Source: Paractinoplanes ferrugineus
GTDB lineage: Bacteria; Actinomycetota; Actinomycetes; Mycobacteriales; Micromonosporaceae
DNA length: 64,000 bases
Reading direction: 5' to 3'
NCBI RefSeq assembly: GCF_016862195.1
Contig: NZ_BOMM01000059.1
Span: 62,001 to 126,000 of the forward strand
In this document: positions 15,212-23,827 of the stretch, one piece after another
Position numbering within the stretch: the first letter of the stretch is position 1
Layout of the letters: each line of letters begins with the position of its first letter
Notes under the pieces: generated by a model
The model's input: the letters and a program-made list of their open reading frames with translations, nothing else
Databases searched by the model: none
Told to the model about the DNA's origin: nothing
Program-made: the position numbers and the translations under genes

Positions 15212-16441
15212 GTGGACGAGCTGCCGATCGGCCGCCGCGTCGCCTATTGGCGCGGCCGACGAAAGATGTCCCAGCAGGTCTTCGCGGACCGGTTGGGGAA
15301 GTCCAAGAGCTGGGTCGACAAGGTGGAACGCGGGGTCCGCCGACTCGACAAGTTCTCCGTCGTCTATGAGATCGCCGACGTGCTCCAGGTCGACGTCCAG
15401 CTGTTGCTGGGCAAGGACGTGGAGCGCCGGCCGGAAACGCAGAACTGCATCGATCAGGTGGAAGTCGAGGAGATTCGCGCCGCTCTGGAGCGTTATGACC
15501 AGATGAGCGCGTTCTTCCAGGCTGTGCCACACTCACCGCCACTGTCGGAAATGCGCAAAGCAGTCAGCCACGCGTGGCTGACCTACCAGCACGCGAAGTA
15601 CGGCGTATTGGCCCGCGCCCTGCCCAAGCTGCTGCGCGACGCGCAGGCCGCGGACAGTGCGCACGCCACCACCGAGGAGGCCTCGGCGGCGGCTCACCTG
15701 CTCGGGCAGGTCTACCAGATCGCCTCGTCGGCGCTGCGCAAGGTCGGCGAGCACGAACTGTCCTGGTTGGCCGCCGATCGCTCGATCGCGGTCTCCCAGC
15801 GGGCCGGCGACCAGCTCCTGGCCGGGCTGGCCAGCTACCGGGTCGGCAGTGCGTTGCTCGCCCTCGGCCGGGTGCGACCGGCGCTCGAGGTGAACGTCAA
15901 CATCGCCAACCGGCTCGCGCCCAGTCGCGAGCTCGCCGGCGCCGACCGGCTCTCGGTGTACGGCATGCTGCTGCTCAACGGTGCGATGGCGGCGGCCCGC
16001 ATCGGCGACAGCGCCACCGTGCGCGACCTGCTCTGTGGCGCGGAGCAGGCCTCGCTCGAACTGGGCGGCGACTTCAACCACTACTGGACCAGCTTCGGCC
16101 CCACCAACGTGCAGCTGCATCGGTGCGCCACGGCGGTCGAGCTCGGCGACGGCCGCACCGCGGTGGAGACCCACGAGAGACTTCTCGACCCGGTGGGCTT
16201 CAACGCGATGCTGCCCGAACGGCGGGCGCACCACTACCTGGACATCGCCCGCGGGTACACGCAGATCGGCAACATCGAGAAGGCCAGCGAGATGCTCCTG
16301 GAGGGCGACCGGCTCGCCCCGTCGGAGATCCGTTGCCGGCCGCTCGCCCACGAGGTCCTTTCCGACGTGCTCCGCCGTACGCGTGGCACGCCGCCCGCTC
16401 CGATCGCGGAGTTGGCCGAGCAGATGGGAGTCGGCGTATGA
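15212..16441 (+). CDS. XRE helix-turn-helix regulator with TPR-like domain
   Basis: The 409-residue product starts at GTG 15212 with GGGGAGG upstream. An HTH occupies residues about 5-62 (PIGRRVAYWRGRRKMSQQVF, then RLGKSKSWVDKVERG). The rest is an all-helical, TPR-like sensor region rich in repeated AL..A.R patterns (for example SYRVGSALLALGRVRPALEV). This build is frequent among actinomycete regulators that respond to peptides or other small signals. It faces the prim-pol gene and is followed by the flavoprotein, so the three probably form one functional unit. Confidence 0.85.
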   Translation: MDELPIGRRVAYWRGRRKMSQQVFADRLGKSKSWVDKVERGVRRLDKFSVVYEIADVLQVDVQLLLGKDVERRPETQNCIDQVEVEEIRAALERYDQMSAFFQAVPHSPPLSEMRKAVSHAWLTYQHAKYGVLARALPKLLRDAQAADSAHATTEEASAAAHLLGQVYQIASSALRKVGEHELSWLAADRSIAVSQRAGDQLLAGLASYRVGSALLALGRVRPALEVNVNIANRLAPSRELAGADRLSVYGMLLLNGAMAAARIGDSATVRDLLCGAEQASLELGGDFNHYWTSFGPTNVQLHRCATAVELGDGRTAVETHERLLDPVGFNAMLPERRAHHYLDIARGYTQIGNIEKASEMLLEGDRLAPSEIRCRPLAHEVLSDVLRRTRGTPPAPIAELAEQMGVGV

Positions 16442-16511
16442 GTGGGCTATGTGCCCCGGCCGCGACGGCGGAACGCAAGTCGGCACCGAGGTCGGGGTGG
16501 GTCGGCGCGTG

Positions 16512-17096
16512 ATGACCGGTAACCCCTCGCCCGGCGTGCTCTACATCCTGGTCTGTGGCTCGCCCATCGCCCGTGACGTCGGCATCCTGGTCGGCCTGGC
16601 CCAGCAGGAGGGCTGGGACGTGTGCGTGATCACGACGCCGGACGGACGGAAGTTCGTCGACGTGGCCGCGCTCCAGGCACAGACCGGACATCCGGTACGT
16701 ACCTACTACAAGAGCCCCGGCGATCCCGACATGCTTCCCGACGCGGACGCGATGATCGTCGCGCCCGCGACGGTCAACACCGTGAACAAGTGGGCCGCCG
16801 GGATCACCGACACGCTCGTGCTCGGGCTGCTGGTGGAGGGCTACGGCTACGGCGTGCCGACGGCCGTCGTGCCGTACACGAACAAGGTGATGGCCCTGCA
16901 CCCCGCCCTGCACGAGAGTCTCGCCAAGCTCCGCGACTGGGGGGTGCACGTCCTCTACGGCGAGGACGTGTGCCGGCTGGGCGCTCCCGGGCAGACCGAT
17001 CGCTTCCGGGGGCAGTTCCCGTGGCGGCGCGCCCTGCAGGCGGTCAGCAATCCGGTGACGATGAGCAGCCGAGTCGAGCCGGGGGCTGTCTCATAG
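16512..17096 (+). CDS. flavoprotein (PPCDC/EpiD-like fold)
   Basis: The 194-residue product has the flavoprotein signature GVLYILVCGSPIARDVGILV at its N-terminus and PATVNTVNKWAAGITDTLV near residues 95-115, as in FMN-dependent Cys decarboxylases such as CoaC (PPCDC) and EpiD. It lacks the CoaB half and does not look like the housekeeping coaBC enzyme, so the substrate is unknown. ATG 16512 is chosen. GTG 16509 and ATG 16449 are in-frame alternatives. It follows the XRE-TPR gene by about 70 bases on the same strand. Confidence 0.8.
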   Translation: MTGNPSPGVLYILVCGSPIARDVGILVGLAQQEGWDVCVITTPDGRKFVDVAALQAQTGHPVRTYYKSPGDPDMLPDADAMIVAPATVNTVNKWAAGITDTLVLGLLVEGYGYGVPTAVVPYTNKVMALHPALHESLAKLRDWGVHVLYGEDVCRLGAPGQTDRFRGQFPWRRALQAVSNPVTMSSRVEPGAVS

Positions 17097-17101
17097 CCCG
17101 A

Positions 17102-17107
17102 TAGAGT
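17102..17107 (+). promoter_or_regulatory. possible -10 element of the Nif3-like gene
   Basis: TAGAGT ends eight bases before the GTG at 17116. With no ribosome site in between, a leaderless start is plausible. Confidence 0.35.
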
Positions 17108-17115
17108 TGTCGGCC

Positions 17116-17961
17116 GTGACCGACATTGCCGCACCACCCACCGTCCTGGACGTGGTGAACGCCCTGGACCGGCGCTATCCGCGGGACTGGGCGGAGTCCT
17201 GGGACCGGGTGGGCCTGGTGCTCGGCGACCTCGCGCACCCGGTGGCCCGGGTCCTCTGCGTGGTCGACTGCGTCCCCGAGACGGTCGACCAGGCGCTGGA
17301 CGGGGGCGCCGACCTGATCGTGGCGCATCACCCGCTGCTGCTGAAGCCGGTGTCGACGATCGCCCCGGACACCTACAAGGGGCGCATCATCCACCGGCTG
17401 ATCCGCGGTGACGTGGCCCTGTACGCCGCGCACACGAACGCCGACGTCGCCAATCCCGGCGTCTCGGACGCCCTCGCCCGCCGGCTCGATCTGTCGGATC
17501 TGCGCCCGCTGGTGGCCGCCGCCTCCGGCGCGGGCCGGGGGATCGGCCGCATCGGCACGCTGCCCGAGCCGATGGATCTCGCCGAGTTCACCGGCTTCGC
17601 GGCGACCCGGCTGCCGGCCACCACGGCCGGGGTGCGCGCGGCCGGGGACCCGGGCCGGACGATCCGCACCGTCGCGGTCTGCGGCGGTGCCGGCGACTCG
17701 TTCCTGGGCGACGCGGTGCGAGCGGGCGTGGACGCGTACCTTTGTGCTGATCTTCGCCACCATCCCGCGAGCGAGCATCTCGCCGAGGACGGCCCCGCGC
17801 TGCTCGATGTCGCCCATTGGGCGACCGAGCGTCCCTGGCTGGACGAGGTCGGGGAATGGCTGCGCGGCGAGTTCGGCGTCGCGGTCACGGTGTCCGACGT
17901 GGACACCGACCCCTGGACCGTCCATGCTTTCAGTTCCTCGGAGAAAGAGACGCAGTCATGA
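17116..17961 (+). CDS. Nif3-like dinuclear metal centre protein
   Basis: The 281-residue protein is a member of the NIF3/YbgI family, with DRVGLVLGDLAHPVARVLCV, LIVAHHPLLLKPVSTI (metal-binding His pair near residue 70), LYAAHTNADVANPGVSDALA and the C-terminal HHPASEHLAEDGPALLDVAH. The fold carries two metal ions. Roles proposed for relatives include nucleotide or tRNA-related hydrolysis, none settled. The start is GTG 17116, and a TTG at 17107 is possible. It is the first gene of a three-gene overlap chain also known from mycobacteria (Nif3, CT398-type zinc ribbon, RNase H/phosphatase). Confidence 0.9.
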   Translation: MTDIAAPPTVLDVVNALDRRYPRDWAESWDRVGLVLGDLAHPVARVLCVVDCVPETVDQALDGGADLIVAHHPLLLKPVSTIAPDTYKGRIIHRLIRGDVALYAAHTNADVANPGVSDALARRLDLSDLRPLVAAASGAGRGIGRIGTLPEPMDLAEFTGFAATRLPATTAGVRAAGDPGRTIRTVAVCGGAGDSFLGDAVRAGVDAYLCADLRHHPASEHLAEDGPALLDVAHWATERPWLDEVGEWLRGEFGVAVTVSDVDTDPWTVHAFSSSEKETQS

Positions 17962-18692
17962 AGGCCTCCCCGGAAGCCCAGCGCCGCCTGCTCGACCTGC
18001 AGGCTGTCGACACCGCCCTGGCCCAGCTCGCCCACCGGCGCAAGTCGCTGCCCGAGCTCGCCGAGATCGACACCGTGTCGCGGGAGTTGTCCGCGCTGGA
18101 GGACGAGCGCGTGCGGGCGCAGGTCGCGGTCGACGACATCGAGCGCGACATCACCCGCTTCGAGAAGGACATCGAGCAGGTCCGCCAGCGCAAGGAGCGG
18201 GACCAGAAGCGCCTCGACGGCGGCGGTGCGCTGCGCGAGATCGAGGGCTTGCAGCACGAGCTGGCCACCCTCAACCGGCGCCAGTCCGAGCTCGAGGACG
18301 CCGAGCTGGAACTGATGGAGCAGAAGGAGACCGCCGAGGCCGCGCTGGCCGAGGTGGTGAGCCGGCTGCAGGCCGCGCTGGCGAAGCGGGCCGCCGCCGA
18401 GCGCCGCCGCGACGAGACCCTGTCGGACATCACCAAGGAGGTGGAGTTCAAAGCCGCCAGCCGTGGCCCGCTCGCCGCCGACCTGCCGGCCGACCTGGTC
18501 ACGCTGTACGACAAGATCCGCCTGGAGTCCGGCCTCGGCGCGGCCCTGTTCCGCGCCGGCCGGTGCGGCGGTTGCCGCATCGAGCTCTACGGCGCCGACC
18601 TCGCCCGGGTCAAGGGCTCGGCGGCCGACGACGTGGTCCGCTGTGAGGAGTGCCGCCGGATCATGGTGCGCACGTCGGAGTCCGGGCTGTGA
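17958..18692 (+). CDS. coiled-coil protein with C4 zinc ribbon
   Basis: The 244-residue protein begins at ATG 17958, overlapping the Nif3 stop. Residues 10-170 form a long charged coiled coil (for example KDIEQVRQRKERDQKRLDGG). A C-terminal zinc ribbon has Cys pairs in RCGGCRIELYG and CEECRRIM near residues 205-240. This is the CT398/FlgZ-like architecture, thought to bind nucleic acid or act as a scaffold. Its place between Nif3 and RNase HI suggests a nucleic-acid maintenance task, which is inference. Confidence 0.88.
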   Translation: MKASPEAQRRLLDLQAVDTALAQLAHRRKSLPELAEIDTVSRELSALEDERVRAQVAVDDIERDITRFEKDIEQVRQRKERDQKRLDGGGALREIEGLQHELATLNRRQSELEDAELELMEQKETAEAALAEVVSRLQAALAKRAAAERRRDETLSDITKEVEFKAASRGPLAADLPADLVTLYDKIRLESGLGAALFRAGRCGGCRIELYGADLARVKGSAADDVVRCEECRRIMVRTSESGL

Positions 18693-19780
18693 GAGTCTCG
18701 ATCGAGGCCGACGGCGGCTCCCGCGGCAACCCCGGCCCGGCCGGCTTCGGCGCGGTGGTCCGCGCGGTCCCGGACGGCCAGATCCTGCTCGAGCGGTTCG
18801 GCTCGCTCGGCCGGACCACCAACAACGTCGCCGAGTACACCGGTCTCATCGAGGGTCTGAAAGCCGCCCGGGAGCTCGACGCGACCGAGGTCGAGGTCCG
18901 GATGGACTCGAAACTGGTGATCGAGCAGATGTCCGGCCGGTGGCAGATCAAGCACCCCGGCCTGCGCCCGCTCGCGGCCACCGCGGCCGAACTGGTCACC
19001 CACTTCGACAAGGTGACCTTCGACTGGATCCCGCGCGAGCGCAACAAGGCCGCCGACGCCCTGGCCAACCGGGCGATGGACGAGGCCGCCGGCAAGAAGG
19101 TCGCTCCGGAGGTCTCGGCGGACGACGTGGCACCGGCGTCGTGGGCGCCCCCGTCGATGGACAACGCCACCCGGATCATCCTGGTTCGGCACGGTTCGAC
19201 GGCGCTGACGGCTCAGGGCCGCTACTCCGGTCGCGGCGACGTCCCGCTCTCGGACGAGGGCGAGGCGCAGGCCATGGCGGCCGGCGGCCGGGTGGCCGGT
19301 ATCAGCCGCGATGTCACGGCCGTCCTGAGCTCGCCCCTGCTCCGATGCACGCGTACGGCCGAGCTGATCGCCGCCGAGGTGGGCGGGGTGGCCGTGACGG
19401 TCGTCCCCGACCTGATCGAGTGCGACTTCGGCGACTGGGAGGGCCTGACCTTCACCGAGGTCCAGAACCGCTGGCCGGACGAGATGCGCGAGTGGCTGGC
19501 GTCCCCGGCGGTGGCCCCGCCGGCCGGCGAGTCGTTCCGGGCGGTGGCCAAGCGGACCCGGGGAGTCCTGGCCGCGATCAAGGACCAGTACGCCGGGGGA
19601 GTGGTCGTGGTGGTCTCGCACGTCTCCCCGATCAAGCTGATCCTCAAGGACGCGCTGGCCGCCTCGGACGCCTTCCTGCACCGCATGTTCCTGGACGCCG
19701 CGGGCGTTTCGACCATGGACATCTGGCCGGACGGGAACATCGCGGTCCGGTCCGTGAACGAGACGTCCCACCTGCGCTGA
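18689..19780 (+). CDS. bifunctional RNase HI / acid phosphatase
   Basis: The 363-residue protein fuses an RNase HI domain (residues 1-135; catalytic acids in IEADGGSRGNPGPAGFG, NVAEYTGLIEGL, VRMDSKL and NKAADALAN) to a histidine phosphatase domain (about 160-360; RHG in ILVRHGSTAL, second His in VVVSHVSPIK). The mycobacterial counterpart (Rv2228c) cleaves the RNA of RNA-DNA hybrids and has a CobC-like phosphatase half. The GTG start at 18689 overlaps the previous stop. A near 20-residue Ala-rich linker joins the domains. All expected catalytic residues appear present. Confidence 0.92.
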   Translation: MRVSIEADGGSRGNPGPAGFGAVVRAVPDGQILLERFGSLGRTTNNVAEYTGLIEGLKAARELDATEVEVRMDSKLVIEQMSGRWQIKHPGLRPLAATAAELVTHFDKVTFDWIPRERNKAADALANRAMDEAAGKKVAPEVSADDVAPASWAPPSMDNATRIILVRHGSTALTAQGRYSGRGDVPLSDEGEAQAMAAGGRVAGISRDVTAVLSSPLLRCTRTAELIAAEVGGVAVTVVPDLIECDFGDWEGLTFTEVQNRWPDEMREWLASPAVAPPAGESFRAVAKRTRGVLAAIKDQYAGGVVVVVSHVSPIKLILKDALAASDAFLHRMFLDAAGVSTMDIWPDGNIAVRSVNETSHLR

Positions 19781-19916
19781 CCCTTCGGCCCGACTTTCGG
19801 CCGATGTCCCGGCTACTTTCTCCGACCGGCGCAGGATGTGCGGAGTTGCGCCGATAGGCGATTGTGGTATCCGCGCTCGCGTCGTGCGGCGCTTCACTCG
19901 GGGACGGGCACGGGGC

Positions 19917-20726
19917 ATGATGCGGATGAGTCGGCGTGGGCTGTTTCGCGGGGCCGGGCTCGCAGCGGTCGGGGCGGCGGTCGGGGCGGTCGGGGCCACC
20001 GAGGTGCCGCACTGGTGCGGGTGGGATCACCCGCCGCTCGGCGGGGGCTATGCGGCCGCCGCCGACAACCAGGAGGCGATCGGCACGTCGTCGGTCAACA
20101 TCCGGTACTTCGTGCAGAGCTCGCGGCCCCTTGTCGCGCTGACCTTCGACGACGGGCCGGCGCCCCGCTACACGCCGATGTTCCTGGACGTGCTCGAGGC
20201 CGCCGAGGTGAAGGCCACCTTCTTCATGGTGGGCCGCAACGTCCGGGACCACTACCAGCTCGTCAAGGACCGGCTCGACGGGCACGAGGTCGGCAATCAC
20301 ACGTGGGCGCACCGCGACCTCGCGACGATGGACCTGCCGGCGATCCAGGACGACCTCCGGCGTACGCACCTGATGATCCAGGACAAGCTGGGGCGTACGC
20401 CCACGATCATGCGGCCGCCGTTCGGGCATCTCGGCGGGTCGACGGTGCTGGCGGCGGACTCGGCCGGCTACGACGTGATCCTCTGGGACCGGCAGATGCA
20501 CGAGCGGCGCTTCGCCGATGACGTGCCGGGTCAGGCCAAGGACATCGTCGACACGGTACGGGCAGGATCGATCGTCCTGGCGCACGACGTCGGGGACAAG
20601 CGGCGGCTGGTGGCGCTGCGGGCGCTCAAGGACACCGTCGCCGGGCTCAAGGCACGTGGGTTCGAGTTCGTCACCGTGTCGGAACTGATCGCGGAGGCGG
20701 CCAAGCCGTCGGTGGAGCGACACTGA
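19917..20726 (+). CDS. secreted polysaccharide deacetylase
   Basis: The 269-residue product has a Tat-type signal (SRRGLFRGAGLAAVGAAVGA) near its N-terminus, so it is exported. The NodB domain carries LTFDDGPAPRYTP, the metal His pair in EVGNHTWAHRDL and RPPFGHLG. It would remove acetyl groups from N-acetylated glycans such as peptidoglycan or chitin oligomers outside the cell. Three closely spaced ATGs (19917, 19920, 19926) could start it. The GTG of the next gene follows five bases after its stop. Confidence 0.88.
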   Translation: MMRMSRRGLFRGAGLAAVGAAVGAVGATEVPHWCGWDHPPLGGGYAAAADNQEAIGTSSVNIRYFVQSSRPLVALTFDDGPAPRYTPMFLDVLEAAEVKATFFMVGRNVRDHYQLVKDRLDGHEVGNHTWAHRDLATMDLPAIQDDLRRTHLMIQDKLGRTPTIMRPPFGHLGGSTVLAADSAGYDVILWDRQMHERRFADDVPGQAKDIVDTVRAGSIVLAHDVGDKRRLVALRALKDTVAGLKARGFEFVTVSELIAEAAKPSVERH

Positions 20727-20730
20727 CGGG

Positions 20731-21543
20731 GTGGACCTGCGGCTGCCGTCGCCCCTGGAGCGGCTCGACGAGCCCGGGCTGACTATCTATCTGAAGCGCG
20801 ACGACCTGATCCACCCGGATTTTCCCGGCAACAAGTGGCGCAAACTCAAGTACAACCTGGTGGCGGCCCGGGAAGCGGGCAAGCGGACGCTCCTGACGTT
20901 CGGCGGCGCCTATTCCAATCACCTGCGGGCGACGGCGGCGGCCGGGCACCATTTCGGCTTCGAGACGATCGGCATCGTGCGTGGTGCGGAGCACACGCCG
21001 CTCAACCCGGTGCTGGCGCGGGCCCGGGAGCTGGGCATGACGCTCGCCTATCTGGACCGGGCGGCATATCGCCGGAAAGCCGAGGAGCGGCTGCGTGAGA
21101 CGTACGGCGATTTCTTCCTCATCCCGGAGGGCGGCGCCAACCGGTACGCGTTGCGGGGTTGTGCCGAACTGGTCGAGGAGATCGATCGGGACTTCGACCT
21201 GCTCTGTTTCTCGAGCGGCACCGGCGCGACGCTGGCCGGGGCGGCGACGGCCCTGCGACCCCACCAGCGGGCCCTCGGTTTCTCGGCGCTCAAGGGTGAC
21301 TTCCTGGCCGGCGAGGTGCGGCGGCTGCAGGCCGGGTACGGCCACGAGACCGGCAACTGGTCGATCGACGACCGCTTCCACTTCGGCGGATTCGCCAAGC
21401 GGCCGCGACCGCTGCTGGAGTTCGTCGACGACTTCCACCGGCGGCACGGGATCGCGCTCGACCCGGTCTACGAGGGCAAGATGATGTACGCGCTGCTCAA
21501 CGGAGCCGTCGAGCCGGGAACGTCACTGGTGGCCGTGCTCTGA
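20731..21543 (+). CDS. PLP-dependent D-cysteine desulfhydrase / ACC deaminase family enzyme
   Basis: The 270-residue product has the fold-type II PLP signature YLKRDDLIHPDFPGNKWRKL, where the Lys of NKWRKLK binds the cofactor, plus TFGGAYSNHLRA and CFSSGTGATLAGAA. Relatives either release sulfide from D-cysteine or open ACC, and key residues do not let me choose. It is shorter than many members (about 300-340 residues). Start GTG 20731 lies four bases beyond the deacetylase stop. The C-terminal 21 bases overlap the TetR gene on the other strand. Confidence 0.8.
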   Translation: MDLRLPSPLERLDEPGLTIYLKRDDLIHPDFPGNKWRKLKYNLVAAREAGKRTLLTFGGAYSNHLRATAAAGHHFGFETIGIVRGAEHTPLNPVLARARELGMTLAYLDRAAYRRKAEERLRETYGDFFLIPEGGANRYALRGCAELVEEIDRDFDLLCFSSGTGATLAGAATALRPHQRALGFSALKGDFLAGEVRRLQAGYGHETGNWSIDDRFHFGGFAKRPRPLLEFVDDFHRRHGIALDPVYEGKMMYALLNGAVEPGTSLVAVL

Positions 21544-22116
21544 CGAGCTGATCTGCGCGGTCAGATGGGCCTCGACGGTGGCCGCCATGTCGACCGAGGT
21601 GTCGTCCAGCAGCCATTGGATCTGCAGGCCGTCCATGAGGGCGATCAGTTCGCGGGCGGCCCGCGCCGCGTCCACCCCGGGGCGCAGGTCGCCGGCCTCG
21701 CACGCCTCCCGGTAGGCCTTCTCCAGTTCGCGCACGAGCGTGCGATAGCGCTCGACGAAATAGGCGTGCGCCGGGTGGTCGGCCGCGGTCGCCTCGGCCG
21801 ACAGCACGGTGAAGAGTTCGACGATGCCGCGCCGGGTGGTGTTCAGGGCGACCAGGTCGACGAGGCGGCGCAGGGCGGCCGCGCCGCGCGGCTGTCCCGC
21901 GGTGATCCAGGTCTGGTCGACCTCGTCGCGCAGCTCCAGAACGGCCAGCAGCAGCGACTCCTTGGTCGGAAAATAGTGCAGCAGGCCGGGATGGGAGAGG
22001 CCGCAGCGGGCGGCGATCTCGCGCAGCGACGTGCCCCGGTAGCCGGCCTCGCCGAACAGCGCGGTCGCCTGGTCGAGGATGTCGCGTCGTTTGGCCCGGC
22101 CCTTCGCGTAACCCAC
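21523..22116 (-). CDS. TetR-family regulator
   Basis: The 197-residue repressor has its HTH at residues 10-55 (RRDILDQATALFGEAGYRGT, SLREIAARCGLSHPGLLHYF) and a C-terminal ligand domain. I use GTG 22116 instead of the further upstream ATG, because a palindromic operator (22116-22139) would otherwise lie inside the gene and the divergent MFS gene would start on the same bases. It probably represses the adjacent MFS exporter and itself. Confidence 0.88.
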   Translation of the reverse strand: MGYAKGRAKRRDILDQATALFGEAGYRGTSLREIAARCGLSHPGLLHYFPTKESLLLAVLELRDEVDQTWITAGQPRGAAALRRLVDLVALNTTRRGIVELFTVLSAEATAADHPAHAYFVERYRTLVRELEKAYREACEAGDLRPGVDAARAARELIALMDGLQIQWLLDDTSVDMAATVEAHLTAQISSSEHGHQ

Positions 22117-22139
22117 CGGTAAATACTTACCAACCGGTT
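22116..22139. promoter_or_regulatory. TetR operator between regulator and MFS gene
   Basis: GGTAAATACTTACC (22118-22131) is a near-perfect inverted repeat, followed by the palindrome AACCGGTT (22132-22139). It lies between the two divergent starts, exactly where a TetR dimer or dimer pair would block both promoters. Confidence 0.6.
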
Positions 22140-22162
22140 GGGATTCGTCTAGCGTCGGTCGC

Positions 22163-23332
22163 ATGGCTGTCACCGCCCTCCAGCCCGCCCCGGCGCTGCG
22201 CCGGGCACGGTTCGCCACTTCCACGATCTTCGCTGTTCATGGTGCCGTGACCGGGACCTTCGCCGCACGTGTCCCCTGGGTGGCCGACCACGTGGGCGCC
22301 GGTGCCGGCGGTCTGGGCCTCGCGTTGCTCATGCCGGGCGTCGGCGCGCTGCTCGCGATGCCGCTCTCCGGCCGGCTGGCGCACCGCTTCGACCTGCGGA
22401 GTCTCACCCGGGTGCTGATCGTCTGCTGGGCCGCGGCGCTGCTGCTGCCGGCCCTGCCGGGGTCGCTGCCGCTGCTGTGCGTGACGCTGGTGAGCTACGG
22501 CGCGACCGCCGGGCTGGCCGACGTGGCGATGAACGCGCACGCGGTGATCGTCGAAGAGAAGTACCAGAAATCAGTCATGTCGGGCTTTCACGGCTGGTGG
22601 AGCGTCGGCGGGCTGGTCGGCTCGGCCGGTGGTGCCCTCGCCGCCCGGGCCGGGCTCGGCGCGCCGCCGCACTTCGCGCTGACCACGGTGGTGCTGATCA
22701 TCGTGAGCGTGGCGGTGTCCTTCTGGCTCCTCGACAGTCGTCCCGAGCCCGGCCTCGAGGAACCGCCCGCGTTCGCCCTCCCGTCGCGCGCGGTCCTGCC
22801 GATCGGCTTGATCGGGCTGTGTGCCGTCTTCGCCGAGGGCGCCAGCCTCGACTGGTCCGCCGTCTACGTGCGTGACCTGCTGCACAACTCGGCCTCGACG
22901 GCGGCGGCCACCGTCTCGATCTTCTCGATCTGCATGGCGATCGCGCGGTTCGGCGGCGACTGGGCGGTGCGCAAGCTGGGCGCGGTCAATGCCGTACGCC
23001 TCTCCGGGGTGATCGCCACCGCGGGCGCCCTGATCGTCGTGCTGACCAAGCCGGTCGCGCTGGTGATCACCGGGTTCGGCCTGCTCGGCGTCGGCATCGC
23101 GGTGGTCGTCCCGCTCGTCTTCGCGGCCGCCGGCCGGCTGCCCGGACATCCGGGGCGCAACATCGCCGGGGTCGCGGGCATCGCGTACGGTAGTGGTCTG
23201 ATCGCCCCCGGCATTATCGGTGGCATCGCCCACGTGTCGAGCTTGACCGTGTCGTTCGTGGTGATCGTGGGCCTGGTCGCGATCATGGGGCTGGGCGCGA
23301 CAGTCCTTAAAAATCGCAAGGGTTCGCTGTAA
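22163..23332 (+). CDS. MFS transporter
   Basis: The 389-residue protein has about twelve hydrophobic segments and resembles small drug- or sugar-exporting MFS members (for example TFAARVPWVADHVGAGAGG, GFHGWWSVGGLVGSAGGALA). TAGCGT (22150-22155) ends seven bases before the ATG, which fits a leaderless start. The divergent TetR gene and the shared operator indicate inducible export of a toxic compound. The MarR gene begins nine bases after its stop. Confidence 0.85.
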   Translation: MAVTALQPAPALRRARFATSTIFAVHGAVTGTFAARVPWVADHVGAGAGGLGLALLMPGVGALLAMPLSGRLAHRFDLRSLTRVLIVCWAAALLLPALPGSLPLLCVTLVSYGATAGLADVAMNAHAVIVEEKYQKSVMSGFHGWWSVGGLVGSAGGALAARAGLGAPPHFALTTVVLIIVSVAVSFWLLDSRPEPGLEEPPAFALPSRAVLPIGLIGLCAVFAEGASLDWSAVYVRDLLHNSASTAAATVSIFSICMAIARFGGDWAVRKLGAVNAVRLSGVIATAGALIVVLTKPVALVITGFGLLGVGIAVVVPLVFAAAGRLPGHPGRNIAGVAGIAYGSGLIAPGIIGGIAHVSSLTVSFVVIVGLVAIMGLGATVLKNRKGSL

Positions 23333-23342
23333 CATACAGTTA
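23330..23342. promoter_or_regulatory. -10 and inverted repeat at the MarR gene
   Basis: TAACAT (23330-23335) sits six bases before the ATG at 23342, and TAACATACAGTTA is an inverted repeat with TAAC/GTTA arms that covers it. Self-repression by MarR at a leaderless promoter is a simple reading. Confidence 0.4.
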
Positions 23343-23797
23343 TGGGCGACGACGGAGTGCTTGGCCGGATCGAGACGCAGGTGGCGCTGCTCATGCGGCT
23401 CGGCGAGGCGACCCGCCGGTCGACCGGGGTGCAGCCGCACCGAGCCCTCGACCGGGCCGCCTATGTGATCCTCCGCCGGCTCGAGCAGGACGGGCCGCTC
23501 AACGTGTCGGTCCTCGCCGCCGCCCTCAACCTCGACGGCTCCACCGTCACCCGGCAGGTCACCGCGCTGCAGAAGGACGGCCTGGCCGAGCGCGGCCCCG
23601 ACCCCAAGGACGGGCGCGGCACGGTCATCGCCGCCACGCCCCTCGGACTGACCGAGGTCGAGCGAGTTCGCCAGGCCCGCAAGATGCTGTACGGCAAGAT
23701 ACTCGCGGGCTACTCCGATCAGGAGCGCCAGGACCTGGCCGCCACCCTCGAGAAATTCACCGGGGCACTGGCCGAGCACATGCGCACCCGGGTGTAG
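23342..23797 (+). CDS. MarR-family regulator
   Basis: The 151-residue winged-helix protein carries ALDRAAYVILRRLEQDGPLN, the recognition region LDGSTVTRQVTALQKDGLAE and the wing DPKDGRGTVIAATPLG. It follows the MFS gene and may regulate itself through the overlapping inverted repeat, or the exporter. The ligand is unknown. Confidence 0.9.
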   Translation: MGDDGVLGRIETQVALLMRLGEATRRSTGVQPHRALDRAAYVILRRLEQDGPLNVSVLAAALNLDGSTVTRQVTALQKDGLAERGPDPKDGRGTVIAATPLGLTEVERVRQARKMLYGKILAGYSDQERQDLAATLEKFTGALAEHMRTRV

Positions 23798-23827
23798 CCG
23801 CCCACCCATCGGGGAACTTCCATCGAT

